A stretch of DNA of 64,000 bases, from NCBI RefSeq assembly GCF_021261325.1, contig NZ_JAJSBI010000011.1, forward strand, positions 248,001 to 312,000, in the 5' to 3' direction. Below the pieces are notes generated by a model that ran no database searches, had not been told where the DNA came from, and saw only the letters and a list, made by a program, of their open reading frames with translations. A program made the translations under genes and the position numbers. Numbering within the stretch: the first letter of the stretch is position 1; every line of letters starts with the position of its first letter. Positions 45,538-53,833 of the stretch are shown one piece after another. This stretch comes from Streptomyces guryensis. GTDB taxonomy: Bacteria; Actinomycetota; Actinomycetes; Streptomycetales; Streptomycetaceae.

Positions 45538-45993
45538 ATGGCCCTGTGGGACCGCATCAAGGAATCCGCGTCGACGATGCAGACCCAGCTCGTGGCGAAG
45601 AAGAACGACCTGAAGAGCGGAGCCTTCCGCGACGCCAGCATGGCGATGTGCGCCCTGGTCGCCGCCGCCGACGGCACCATCGACCCGGCCGAGCGGCAGC
45701 GTGTGGCCCAGTTGATCGCCACCAACGAGGTCCTGCAGAACTTCCCCGCCGACGATCTGCGCCGCCGCTTCGAGGAGAACCTGAACAAGCTGACGACGGA
45801 CTTCGCCTTCGGCAAGGTCAGCGTGCTGCAGGAGATCGCCAAGGCGAAGAAGAAGCCCGCCGAGGCCCGTGCGGTCGTTCAGATCGGCATCGTCATCGGC
45901 GGCGCGGACGGCGACTTCGACAAGACGGAGCAGGCCGTGGTGCGGGAGGCGTGCTTCACCCTCGACCTGCCGCCGCACGAGTTCGACCTCTGA
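45538..45993 (+). CDS. TerB-family tellurite-resistance protein
   Basis: A 151-residue all-helical TerB-fold protein: MALWDRIKESASTMQTQL start, MCALVAAADGTIDPAERQRV with the acidic metal-binding loop, and IGIVIGGADGDFDKTEQAVV as the second acidic loop. TerB proteins bind calcium at the membrane and belong to stress/tellurite Ter networks; no other ter genes lie next to it. Upstream is a short direct repeat GGTAGCTCTC x2 (45,480-45,500) of unknown meaning. Confidence 0.9.
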   Translation: MALWDRIKESASTMQTQLVAKKNDLKSGAFRDASMAMCALVAAADGTIDPAERQRVAQLIATNEVLQNFPADDLRRRFEENLNKLTTDFAFGKVSVLQEIAKAKKKPAEARAVVQIGIVIGGADGDFDKTEQAVVREACFTLDLPPHEFDL

Positions 45994-46128
45994 GCTCCCT
46001 GTCCTGCTTTCCACCCGTCCTCCCTCTACCGGGCTGCACGGTCGCGCCCAACGCCTGCTCCGTCGCAGTGAGAGCAGGCCCACCTCTTCGGGTGGTTTAC
46101 GCCGCGCGGAACCGGTCAGGCGCGTGGG

Positions 46129-47271
46129 ATGTCCCACCCCCAGACCACAGCCGTAACTCAAGTAAGACACGCACCAGAGAGCGCAGGTTCCCCAAGCGGT
46201 GTGCAGCAAGGGCGGGTGAAGCAGCGCGACGCCTACTTCGACAACGCCAAGTACCTGGCGATCGTGCTGGTGGCGATGGGCCATGCGTGGGAGCCGCTGC
46301 GGGACGGCAGCCGGACCGTCACCGCGCTCTACGACCTCGTGTACGCCTTCCACATGCCGGCGTTCATCGTGATCTCCGGCTACTTCTCCCGCGGTTTCGA
46401 CGCGAGCCCGGCGAAGATCAGACGACTCGTGACCGGGGTCGCCGTTCCGTATGTCCTCTTCGAGACGGCGTACACCCTCTTCACCCGCTGGACCGACGGC
46501 GTCCCGGACCGGCCGATCACCCTCCTGGATCCCCTTTATCTGACGTGGTTCCTGGTGGCGCTGTTCATCTGGCGGCTGACCACCCCGATCTGGCAGAAGC
46601 TGCGCCGGCCGCTGCCCGTGGCGCTCGTCGTCGCGATGCTGGCGACCGTCTCCCCGTCCATCGGCAACGACCTCGATCTGCAGCGGGTGCTGCAGTTCCT
46701 GCCGTACTTCGTGTTCGGCCTGTGCCTGCGGCCGGAGCACTTCCGGCTGGTGCGCCGCTGGAAGGTGCGCGTACTGGCCGTGCCGGTGTTCGTCTGTGCG
46801 CTCGCCGCCTCGTACTGGGCGGTGCCGCGGATGACCGGCGGCTGGTTCTTCCACCGCGACAGCGCCCAGGAACTGGGTGCGCCCTCCTGGTACGGCCCGG
46901 TGACGACGCTGGCTCTCTTCGGCTGCTCGATGGTCCTGGTCGCCTGCTTCCTGGCCTGGGTACCGGGTCGCCGCCTGTGGTTCACCGCGCTGGGCGCGGG
47001 CACGCTCTACGGCTATCTGCTGCACGGCTTCGTCGCCCAGGGATTGAAGTTCTGGGGCTGGTACTCCCCCGACTGGATCCATCGGCCGCTCGGCGAGCTC
47101 ACCGTCACGCTCGTCGCCGCCGCGGTCGTGACCGTGCTGTGCACGCCGCCCGTCCGGCGGATCTTCCGCTTCGCAGTGGAGCCGAGGATGGAGTGGGCGT
47201 TCCGGCGGCACACCCGCGGGGCGACCGAAGCGGTCCGTGAGCAGGCAACTCCGATCGGGTCACGAGCGTAG
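46129..47271 (+). CDS. Membrane acyltransferase, type 3 family (fucose 4-O-acetylase-like)
   Basis: A 380-residue protein with about ten membrane segments. RDAYFDNAKYLAIVLVAMGHAW contains the family's N-terminal histidine, and FHMPAFIVISGYFSRGF, FLVALFIWRL and TLYGYLLHGFVAQ follow the acyltransferase-3/OafA-YeaA layout. It would transfer acetyl or similar groups to surface glycans, from inside to outside. ATG 46,129 has only a weak upstream purine stretch; GTG or ATG starts up to about 46,204 are possible. It is the last chromosomal gene before the candidate integration junction. Confidence 0.85.
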   Translation: MSHPQTTAVTQVRHAPESAGSPSGVQQGRVKQRDAYFDNAKYLAIVLVAMGHAWEPLRDGSRTVTALYDLVYAFHMPAFIVISGYFSRGFDASPAKIRRLVTGVAVPYVLFETAYTLFTRWTDGVPDRPITLLDPLYLTWFLVALFIWRLTTPIWQKLRRPLPVALVVAMLATVSPSIGNDLDLQRVLQFLPYFVFGLCLRPEHFRLVRRWKVRVLAVPVFVCALAASYWAVPRMTGGWFFHRDSAQELGAPSWYGPVTTLALFGCSMVLVACFLAWVPGRRLWFTALGAGTLYGYLLHGFVAQGLKFWGWYSPDWIHRPLGELTVTLVAAAVVTVLCTPPVRRIFRFAVEPRMEWAFRRHTRGATEAVREQATPIGSRA

Positions 47272-47310
47272 TCCTGACTCCGCTGGGCAACCGGCATCCA
47301 GAAACGCAAA

Positions 47311-47333
47311 AGACCCCTGCTGAGCAGGGGTCT
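47311..47333 (-). terminator. Minus-strand terminator next to the tRNA-like remnant
   Basis: Perfect 10-bp stem AGACCCCTGC / GCAGGGGTCT with a TGA loop; on the minus strand it is followed by CTTTTGCG. It would end a minus-strand transcript coming from the right, as expected for a tRNA gene whose 3' end is at 47,341. Confidence 0.85.
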
Positions 47334-47340
47334 CGCTGGT

Positions 47341-47364
47341 TGGTGTCCGAGGGGCGAGTTGACC
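47341..47364 (-). other. tRNA-Leu 3'-end remnant, candidate attachment site
   Basis: On the plus strand TGGTGTCCGAGGGG begins at 47,341 and continues GAGTTGACC; its complement resembles the CCA end, acceptor strand and T-arm of an actinobacterial tRNA-Leu, about 21 of 24 positions against the sequence I remember. The rest of the tRNA is missing. A tRNA 3' end separated from its gene body, next to its terminator, is the classic footprint of integration by a tyrosine-recombinase element; the intact tRNA would lie beyond the right edge of the window. Confidence 0.5.
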
Positions 47365-47429
47365 ACTGACGATACGGTCGTGGTGGCGCAAGGGAAGTTC
47401 TGTCTCTGATGAGGTGTGCGGGAGACAGG

Positions 47430-48541
47430 ATGACCCACAAAATCGGCGATCTTCTGAAAGGCGATCAACTCCCGTAGCTGGGGCGCCCAGCCGACATCGT
47501 CTGCCTGTTGGAGGGTGGCGAGATTGCGGGCGATCCGCACCGCCGTCCGGTGGATCTTCAAGGAGGCGGCCCAGTCGTAGTCCGAGCCCACCTGGATCTG
47601 CACACTGAACCGGCTGGAAAGGGCCTCGGTGAGGACCGCGCCGTGCACCCCGGGATTGTGTCCGGCGATCACGTAGAAGCCGTCGGCAGCGGTGATGGTC
47701 TCGCCCTTGTGCGCTTCGACCTGGATCTGCCTGCGCCCGTCCATCGCGGGGTACAGGGCGGCCAGCACCTTCGGGGAGATCAGGGTGGCGTCGTCCAGGA
47801 GGAGGGCGCGGCCTTCCTGCATGGCGGTCACCAGCGGCCCGTAGACGAACTCGTAGCCGCCGTTCGTGTCCTGGGTGTATTCGCCGATCGGGTCGCCGAC
47901 CGTGGTGTCGCCGTCTCCGGCCACCGTGATCAGGTCGGGGAAGGCCGCCTCGATCAGCGAGGTCTTCCCCGTTCCCGGCGGCCCGTACAGCAACGCCGCC
48001 ACCTGCGCCTCCCGCAGCCGCTGGAGGGCCTCCACATCCGGCAGCTGCGCCAACGCCCGGGGGTGGTACTTCTGCCCGTTCGGGCGGGTGATCGGCTGCG
48101 GCCGCCCGTTCGCCGGTGGGGCCGCAGGCGCCTGCGGGGAGGCCTGGCTCGGCACGGGGGGGGCGTGCCGCCCGGGGCGGGCGGTGGCGGTGCAGTGTTC
48201 TGGGCCGCGTTGGCCGTTGCCGAAGTCGCCCTGTACATACGGGGTTTGGAACCGGACCGCTCCGCCTCGCCCCGGCACACCAGCGTCTCGCAGGCGTTGC
48301 CGACCGCGCCACCCGAGTGCCCCAGCCTTCGCGCCAGCTCCGTGACCGTGAAGACCCTCCCCGGACTCGCCGCCAGCACGTGGGCGATCCTCGCCCGCAA
48401 CTCGCCCGGGCGCGCCTTGGCGCCCGGGCCGGGTGGCGGCCCTGCAGGCGTCGTGGGGGAATTCGGCGCAGTGGAGGCGGACTGCTGCGGTTCGGGGCCG
48501 GAAGGCGGGGACGCGGGCGCAGACGTGGCGGTACTCGTCAT
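47430..48541 (-). pseudogene. Winged-helix + MoxR-like AAA ATPase, frameshifted and 3'-truncated
   Basis: Starting at ATG 48,541 (AAAGGACTTTCACG upstream), the product has a Pro/Ala-rich tail and a winged-helix segment (ELRARIAHVLAASPGRVFTVTELARRLG) and then, in another frame, a P-loop ATPase: LLYGPPGTGKTSLIEAAFPDL (Walker A), ALLLDDATLI (Walker B), GHNPGVHGAVLTEALSSRF. The two parts join if one base is changed in an eight-G run near 48,157-48,164. The protein ends in unrelated sequence after LIAFQKIADFVG near 47,430, about 65 bp from the tRNA-like site, so its C-terminus was removed at the junction. Confidence 0.7.
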
Positions 48542-49565
48542 CGTGAAAGTCCTTTCACCGGGGCAATAGGGCCGCCATATCCGAATTCGAAAGCGGCCAG
48601 CCTCTGGGCACACTCCACCCGTCATCCGTTTTCGGGCGGTCCCCATCGGCGGGATTTCCATTCCCGGCCTTTCCGGGAACAATTCAAATATAGCTCGACC
48701 TGCACCCCGACTGGAGCCGCATTCCGGCTTGATGATGCTGGAATTCTCGTGGATTCACGACGGGAATTCAGGGGAATTCACGGAGGCGCGACGCAAGGCG
48801 TCGCGGGCGGCGGCCTGCACGACCGATTCACAGGCACCCAGAAACGCCGGCGCCCCGGGAATTCGAGTACACGCACGATGTGCGGCCCCCGGCGCGGCCG
48901 CGCCTGCGTGGAGAGTTGACTCCTCCCGGGTTGGGCTGCGCAGAGAGGGCTTGGAAGCGGGCTGGAGAAAGGGAAGACTCACACAGGATGAGCCGGCGAC
49001 GGCAGGGCACGGACACACGACGGGATGCGCGGGAGCCGGGCGCAGGCTGTCAGTAGATCGGGATGCGTTGCTGCACCGATATACAGTCGCCCTCGTCTGC
49101 GGATGGCTCACAGGGTCCCTGGCCTGCACCTTCGCGTGGGACGGGGGTGTCGTTTCCAGGCGCGGACACTGAAGCGACGGCTGATACGCCCCCGGATGCG
49201 ACGGGGCAAGCACCGTCGGACCAACCAAGCCGAGCTGCCAAGAGCCGTACCCGATCCCCGCACGACAAGGTGATGGCAGCTCATGTCCTGGTCAGCGGAG
49301 AATTGTCCGTCCACCGCGAATTCTTGCCGACTCGGGCACTGAGCCGGAGGCCGCGTTCGGCACCTCCAACATGAAACCGGGCGAAGCCGACTCCCCCCGG
49401 GCCCTGCTGTATCCCAGTCGGCTTACCTCACCGAAGCCCCGAGGCAAGCCGCAGGTCAAGCAATGTGCAATTCCAGGAACAATGGACTGTCGCAGCGGCT
49501 GGAGGCACTCGTTCCGGATACCTCGCCGTGGCATTCTCTAGTGGTCGACAGATACGGTGGATCGA
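48542..49565. other. Gene-free kilobase with clustered GAATTC sites
   Basis: No ORF here has convincing codon usage or recognisable similarity on either strand; several open frames exist but read as low-complexity noise. GAATTC occurs at 48,583, 48,741, 48,764, 48,774, 48,859 and 49,318, unexpectedly often for this GC content, four of them within GGGAATTC-like contexts. Local AT content is also raised around 48,660-48,700 (GAACAATTCAAATATAG), which could be a promoter or replication/partition site. Confidence 0.4.
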
Positions 49566-49730
49566 ATGCCGGAACAGCTGACAGTCAGGTTCGATGACCT
49601 GACTCAGGCCACCGAGGACATCGGCTCGATAACCAACGCGATCCTGGAGCACCTGGCTGAGCTGGACAATGCCGTGCGCCGAATAGCGGACACATCGGAG
49701 GACGACGCCCATGACGCATTCCACTGCTAA
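49566..49730 (+). CDS. Short WXG100-like N-terminal fragment (54 aa)
   Basis: ATG 49,566 opens a 54-codon frame, MPEQLTVRFDDLTQATEDIG…, ending …SEDDAHDAFHC. Its heptad helix and the closing acidic/aromatic segment resemble the first half of WXG100/ESX proteins (normally ~100 residues), but the WxG tryptophan is absent and the second helix is missing. It stops 16 bp before an IS3 transposase remnant, so it may have been truncated by that insertion. No ESX secretion gene is nearby. Confidence 0.45.
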   Translation: MPEQLTVRFDDLTQATEDIGSITNAILEHLAELDNAVRRIADTSEDDAHDAFHC

Positions 49731-49745
49731 TGCCGGCAATGATGC

Positions 49746-49949
49746 TTCCACGCGTCCCTGAAACGCGAGACCCTTCAGGGCGCCCACGACTACGGCGACG
49801 CCAACACCTGCAGAAGGACGGTATTTGCCTGGCTGACCCGCTACAACACCCGCCGTCGGCACTGCGCCAACGGCCGCCACCTCAGCCCCAATGCATACGA
49901 ACGCCGACACCACACCTCCACCCCGCCCTCGGTCAGGTGCGTGACGTAG
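49746..49949 (+). pseudogene. IS3-family transposase, C-terminal remnant
   Basis: The frame from 49,746 to the TAG at 49,947 reads FHASLKRETLQGAHDYG, CRRTVFAWLTRYNTRRRH and LSPNAYERRHH, which is the conserved end of IS3/IS150-type OrfB integrase domains. No start or catalytic DDE residues remain upstream. It marks an eroded insertion. Confidence 0.8.
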
Positions 49950-50160
49950 GAATGTCGTGTGCCCGCATAAGCCGTGTGCGGTTGACTCCGTGTGGCCATT
50001 GCACAGGCCATTGTTGGTAATGACGTTGGCGAGGTTGTGCATCGTCGGTGTTGCGTTTCAATGCTGGCATTGTGACGCAGGTCACTCCGCGATGCTGCGT
50101 TCTTGCCCCGGCTTCGGCTCGGCTGGGGGCGCTGTATAGGCTGGACTGAGGGAGGCTCAT

Positions 50161-50595
50161 TTGCGGGAAAAGTGGAGCAGTCTGCCGCGCTGGGCGCGAT
50201 GGGTTCTTGCGGTGTACTTGATCGGCTTCGGCGAAGGGGCCTGCGTGCACCTGTACTGGGTGCTGATGAACGGCATCCATACCTTTGCGCATTTCCCGAT
50301 GGTCTCCCAGGTATACCTGAACGCCCTGGCGCTCCTCGATCCGCTGGTCGTCGTGCTGGCGGCGCGCGTGCGCCGCAGCGGCATCCTGCTCGCAGTGGTG
50401 GTGATGACGCTGGATGTGACCACGAACTGGATCGGCAACTGGCCGTGGGTGAAGGCTGACCCAGCACGGCTGCTGCAACCGGTAGGGCTACTACCCATCA
50501 CGCTCTTCGGACTGTTCGTTCTCCTGTCCGCAGTGCCTCTCCTTCGCGTCACAACGGACACGGCGGAGCGACTCAACTACATGATCCGAACGTGA
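50161..50595 (+). CDS. Small integral membrane protein, unknown
   Basis: A 144-residue protein with four predicted membrane helices (around WARWVLAVYLIGFGEGACV, VYLNALALLDPLVVVLAAR, SGILLAVVVMTLDVTTNW and LPITLFGLFVLLSAVPLL). TTG 50,161 follows GGGAGGCTCAT, a good RBS. Codon use is normal for the genus although it lies among transposon debris. I do not recognise the family. The 211 bp upstream holds no gene. Its 3' end overlaps the convergent minus-strand gene by 23 bp. Confidence 0.6.
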   Translation: MREKWSSLPRWARWVLAVYLIGFGEGACVHLYWVLMNGIHTFAHFPMVSQVYLNALALLDPLVVVLAARVRRSGILLAVVVMTLDVTTNWIGNWPWVKADPARLLQPVGLLPITLFGLFVLLSAVPLLRVTTDTAERLNYMIRT

Positions 50596-51034
50596 CAGTT
50601 CGGGGTTGCGGGAGCTGAGTCACGTGGTTCGCCCCACGGATGACGCCGCGTAGGAGGATGATCTCCTCGTGCTGGGCGGCGAGGCGGGCGAGGGCCTGAG
50701 CACGGAAGTCGGTGAGCTCGTCGATGGTGCCCGCGGAGCGGTTCAGTCGCTCCTTCAACGCGGTCACCTCGGCTCTCAGGCGTGCGATCTGGGCCTCTCG
50801 TGGGTCGGTGACCTCTCCGGCCTGTTGCAGGGCTTGGAGGCGGCATTCGAACTCTTCGCGGAGGTGGACATAGGGGCGAGTGCCGTAGAAAACGGTGCGG
50901 TCCACGCCGGCCTCGATGGCGAGGGTCTTGATGTCGCAGCGGCATCCGGGCGGGATCTCACCGCACAAGAGGCGGTCTATGGCAGCCCGGAAGCGGTTCT
51001 CGTTCTCGGTCCGTCGTGCTGCGGTGATCCTCAT
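50573..51034 (-). CDS. Transposon/integrase-associated DNA-binding-like protein
   Basis: A 153-residue basic protein: MRITAARRTENENRFRAAID, a helix-turn-helix-like TLAIEAGVDRTVFYGTRPYVHL, then a coiled coil (REAQIARLRAEVTALKERLNRSAGTIDEL…). It resembles the third protein (TnpC/DUF6262-like) of Tn554-type tyrosine-recombinase elements. The ATG at 51,034 overlaps the stop of a recombinase tail (ATGA), which supports that context. The recombinase itself is mostly gone, so this is probably a residual accessory gene. Confidence 0.6.
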   Translation of the reverse strand: MRITAARRTENENRFRAAIDRLLCGEIPPGCRCDIKTLAIEAGVDRTVFYGTRPYVHLREEFECRLQALQQAGEVTDPREAQIARLRAEVTALKERLNRSAGTIDELTDFRAQALARLAAQHEEIILLRGVIRGANHVTQLPQPRTVTFGSCS

Positions 51035-51168
51035 GCGGAGTCCTCGTCGGGTTGGTCGGTGGAGGCTCCGCAGATCTCGGCGACCAGCGGGAGGGCCCGC
51101 TCGTAGTCGTGCTGCAGGCGAGCATGTTCGGTCCGGCGGGTCTTGCCCAGGTCGCCGAGGAAGGCGCC
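51031..51168 (-). pseudogene. Tyrosine recombinase C-terminal tail
   Basis: The minus frame ending with the TGA that overlaps the next ATG reads GAFLGDLGKTRRTEHARLQ then DYERALPLVAEICGAS, which resembles the extreme C-terminus of Tn554-like transposase/integrases that precede TnpC-type proteins. The upstream catalytic region is lost where the IS3 remnant begins near 51,176. Confidence 0.5.
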
Positions 51169-51234
51169 TCCCCCTGAGTGGTGGACACGCTGATACTGGA
51201 TCTGCTTGATCCGGAGGAAGCGAGAACACCGCCG

Positions 51235-51324
51235 ATGACGATGAAGGACTACTTGGACGAGTTCAAGGCCGATGCCGTGGCCCTGTACGAGTCCACACCC
51301 GGGGCGACCTACAAGAGCATCGTT
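51235..51324 (+). pseudogene. IS3-family OrfA, N-terminal fragment
   Basis: ATG 51,235 starts MTMKDYLDEFKADAVALYES then TPGATYKSIVAA, the first helices of an IS3-family helix-turn-helix OrfA. About 90 bp remain before sequence switches to the ISAzo13 remnant. The upstream TGATACTGGATCTGCTTGAT segment looks like the left-end region of the same IS. Confidence 0.7.
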
Positions 51325-52366
51325 GCAGCACTTCGTAGCTGGTCAGCGGCTGCCCGCGCAGACTGTGGGTGATCCGGGAGAACAGCCGGCGTTCCACTTT
51401 GTTCCATTTTGAAGTACCTGGCGGGAAGTACATGACGGTGATGCTCAGTCCGCACTCGTCGGCGAAGTCGGCCCACCCCATCCTGAACATGCGGGAGGCG
51501 GCCGAGTTGCCCCCTCCGGAATCGGCGGTGACCAGTAAGCAGTCGGCACTGGGGTAGTCGACGTGTCCTTGGACCTTCCACCAGCGGCGCAGGGACTCCA
51601 CCGCGAAGGCGGCGGTGTTGCGGTCGGTGCCCACGTTCACCCAGCCGCTGTCGCGCCCCAGGTCATGGATGCCGTACGGGATGACGACCGGGGTGCCGGG
51701 GCCGATGAAGTCGTGGTCGGGGGCGATGATCGGCTGGCCTTTGGGGCGGTAGGTGCGGCCGGGCCGGGCGAAGTCACCGACCGGTTACTTCTGCTTCGCA
51801 TACACGCTCACCACCGGCAGTACCCCGCGCCAGGAAGCGTTCGGCGGCGGAGTTGATGTGCCGGAACTGGGCGTCTCGATCGGGCACCTGACTGCCGGCC
51901 CGAGTCTTGACCATGCCCTGCAGACGGAAGCCCATCGCACGCAGCAGGTTGCCGACCACTGGAGCGCTGACCGGATGACCGGCATCGGTCAACTCCCGGG
52001 ACAAATCCCGCAGCGAGGCAGTGGTCCAGCGCAGCGAAGACACCGGATCGCCCACCTCACGCGGCGCGATCAACAACTCGAGCGCGCCGCCACCAGACCG
52101 GGGTCGCGCTCGGCGGCGGGCTTGCGCCCACCGCCGGGTCTGCGCACCCGCCCCAACGCCTCTGCTCCGCCCGCGAGTTCCTCACGCCCTCGTGTGACGG
52201 TCGACTCCGAGACCCCCGCCAGCCTCGCCACTGCCGAGATCCAGCCATGCCCCAGCGCCTCGGCCTCGGACGCCAGATACAGGCGGCGCTGCCGCTCGTC
52301 CAGATGCGGCAGCACCACCGCGAATCTCGCATCCAGTACCGCCAGGACTTCATAAGGAATCGCCAC
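51320..52366 (-). pseudogene. ISAzo13-family transposase, multiply frameshifted
   Basis: Consecutive minus-strand frames give the parts of one transposase in order: MAIPYEVLAVLDARFAVVLP, RQRRLYLASEAEALGHGW and GRVRRPGGGRKPAAERDPGL (N-terminus); SSLRWTTASLRDLSRELTD and AQFRHINSAAERFLA (middle); then NVGTDRNTAAFAVESLRRWW, LLVTADSGGGNSA and HVLPPGTSKWNK-like FPPGTSKWNKVERRLF (catalytic). At least two frameshifts separate them, and the C-terminus is cut at 51,320. It lies inside the IS3 copy whose pieces flank it. Confidence 0.85.
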
Positions 52367-52426
52367 ATCACCCCAAGTACCATGCAGAACAGAGGTATTG
52401 ACCCGAACCTGGCAGTAGTTAGATTA

Positions 52427-52660
52427 CGGCTCCTGAACCGCTTCCAGCTCGTCCACGACCACCGGGACGCCTTCGGCGTGAAGCGGTTGTGCCAGGAGCT
52501 GGGCGTGAACCGTTCCAGCTACTACAAGTGGCAGGACAGGGCCGACGCGCGGACCGCGCGGCAGGTCGCCGACCGGGCCCTGGCCGAACAGATCTGCGCC
52601 GTCGACTCCGACGGCGCCTCCGGCGGATCACCGCCGAGCTCCGCGTCGCCACCTGATCCT
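52427..52660 (+). pseudogene. IS3-family OrfB, N-terminal fragment
   Basis: The frame reads NRFQLVHDHRDAFGVKRLCQ, ELGVNRSSYYKWQ and QVADRALAEQICAVDSDGA, then a frameshift to RRITAELRVAT and a stop. This is the start of an IS3 OrfB before the catalytic domain. It is in the orientation and order expected for the same IS whose OrfA start lies at 51,235, with ISAzo13 inserted between. Confidence 0.8.
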
Positions 52661-52843
52661 TAAACGTCTTCACAACCGCTCATGAAAACGGTGGCCGTTC
52701 CCGTGCCCGCAGCCGCCCCCTGACCTGCACAGACCTCTTAACGATCAGGACTTACGGCTGCCGTGTCTGAGTACGTTTAAGTACAGCTTTAGTTGGCGTT
52801 GCTAACTTCTTTCAAGTCGACATGCGCCAATGGAGGAAGAGGA

Positions 52844-53602
52844 ATGGATGAGCGACGCCGACTTTTGTCGGCGGTCGGCGCTGATGCCGCTGGGGCTGTA
52901 TGCCTTGCGGAGGCGGGAATGGACGTGGCGATGCTCGTCCCGGTCGGCTCGTCCTGTACAGCGGCAGCGGCCGCGATCGCGGAGGCGGGCCGACGGTCCG
53001 TGACCATCTTCGCGGACCTCGACGATCTCGCTTCCGTCGAATCCGCGCTGGCCCGAGTGCGCGCTTCACTCGGTACCCCTTCCGTGCTGCTGAGCATCAT
53101 AGGTTCCGGGTCGTACCGCGGCCCGGGAGGACTGCTCGACCAGAACTGGAAAGAGATCGTCGAGCGTCCGCTCCGCAGGGCCTTCCTGGCCAGCCGGGCA
53201 TCGATCGATTCCCTGGTCAAGAATGGCTGGGGCCGGGTCATCACCGTCCTCGACTTTGACCGTTCCAGTCAGGCACGGCCGCACGAGGACGCAGTACTGC
53301 GGGCTGGCTTGGAGGGGCTCGTCCGGACGCTCGCCCTGGAGCTGAGCCCGTTCGGCATCACTTCGAACCTCATCACGTCCGACCCCTCCGGTTCGACTCG
53401 GGAGTGGGCGGGGGCGCACTACGGATCGCAGGTCGCGGACCTGGTGGGCTTCCTCGTCAGCGATGAGGCCTCAGCCGTATCCGGCCGGAGCATCCCGCTG
53501 TACTACGACGGTTCGCAGGCCGAGGCGTCGGATGGTCCCTCGTCGAGGCGGCAGTGTGGCGGCGACCTGAACAAGCAAGTGGCGGTCGTGATGACAATTT
53601 AG
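52844..53602 (+). CDS. SDR-fold protein with degenerate active site
   Basis: A 252-residue short-chain-dehydrogenase-like protein. The Rossmann start is LLSAVGADAAGAVCLAEAGM instead of TGxxxGIG; WGRVITVLDFDRSSQ, VLRAGLEGLVRTLALELSPFGITSN and the SGRSIPLYYDG-type end follow the FabG pattern. The catalytic Tyr and Lys positions read as Asp and Arg (…EDAVLRAG…), and the active-site Ser is not evident, so classical reductase activity is doubtful. ATG 52,844 has GGAGGAAGAGGA. It is the first intact gene before the NRPS gene (231-bp gap), so a structural or regulatory role there is possible. Confidence 0.75.
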   Translation: MDERRRLLSAVGADAAGAVCLAEAGMDVAMLVPVGSSCTAAAAAIAEAGRRSVTIFADLDDLASVESALARVRASLGTPSVLLSIIGSGSYRGPGGLLDQNWKEIVERPLRRAFLASRASIDSLVKNGWGRVITVLDFDRSSQARPHEDAVLRAGLEGLVRTLALELSPFGITSNLITSDPSGSTREWAGAHYGSQVADLVGFLVSDEASAVSGRSIPLYYDGSQAEASDGPSSRRQCGGDLNKQVAVVMTI

Positions 53603-53833
53603 GTCAACTGTTGAGGTGTTCTGCCGGCGGTGGGCAGCGTTCATTGCCATCCGATGAAGAGGTTACGCAGGGCGTTGAGCGGGTCGATCAGGCAGCACAT
53701 CGCTGCCGTTCTCTCGCCACACCACATCGGTCGATATCGAGCTACGGATTAGTTCGCCGCTGATCGGCATGGCCAAACCAGACCGGGTACGACTGTGCGC
53801 CGAAACTCGTGCGCGCTCGGAGGACGTATTGGT

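Noticed and set aside
45511..47211. A 566-codon minus-strand frame opposite TerB and the acyltransferase
   Set aside because: Shadow frame with His/Arg/Gly-rich composition and no recognisable segment.
45546..47240. A 564-codon plus-strand frame running across the TerB and acyltransferase genes
   Set aside because: It is the wrong frame of both recognised genes, is Arg/Gly-rich and has no domain or RBS support.
48755..49228. Overlapping ~150-codon frames on both strands in the gene-free kilobase
   Set aside because: Neither has a convincing RBS, codon bias or any recognisable motif, and both span the GAATTC-rich DNA.
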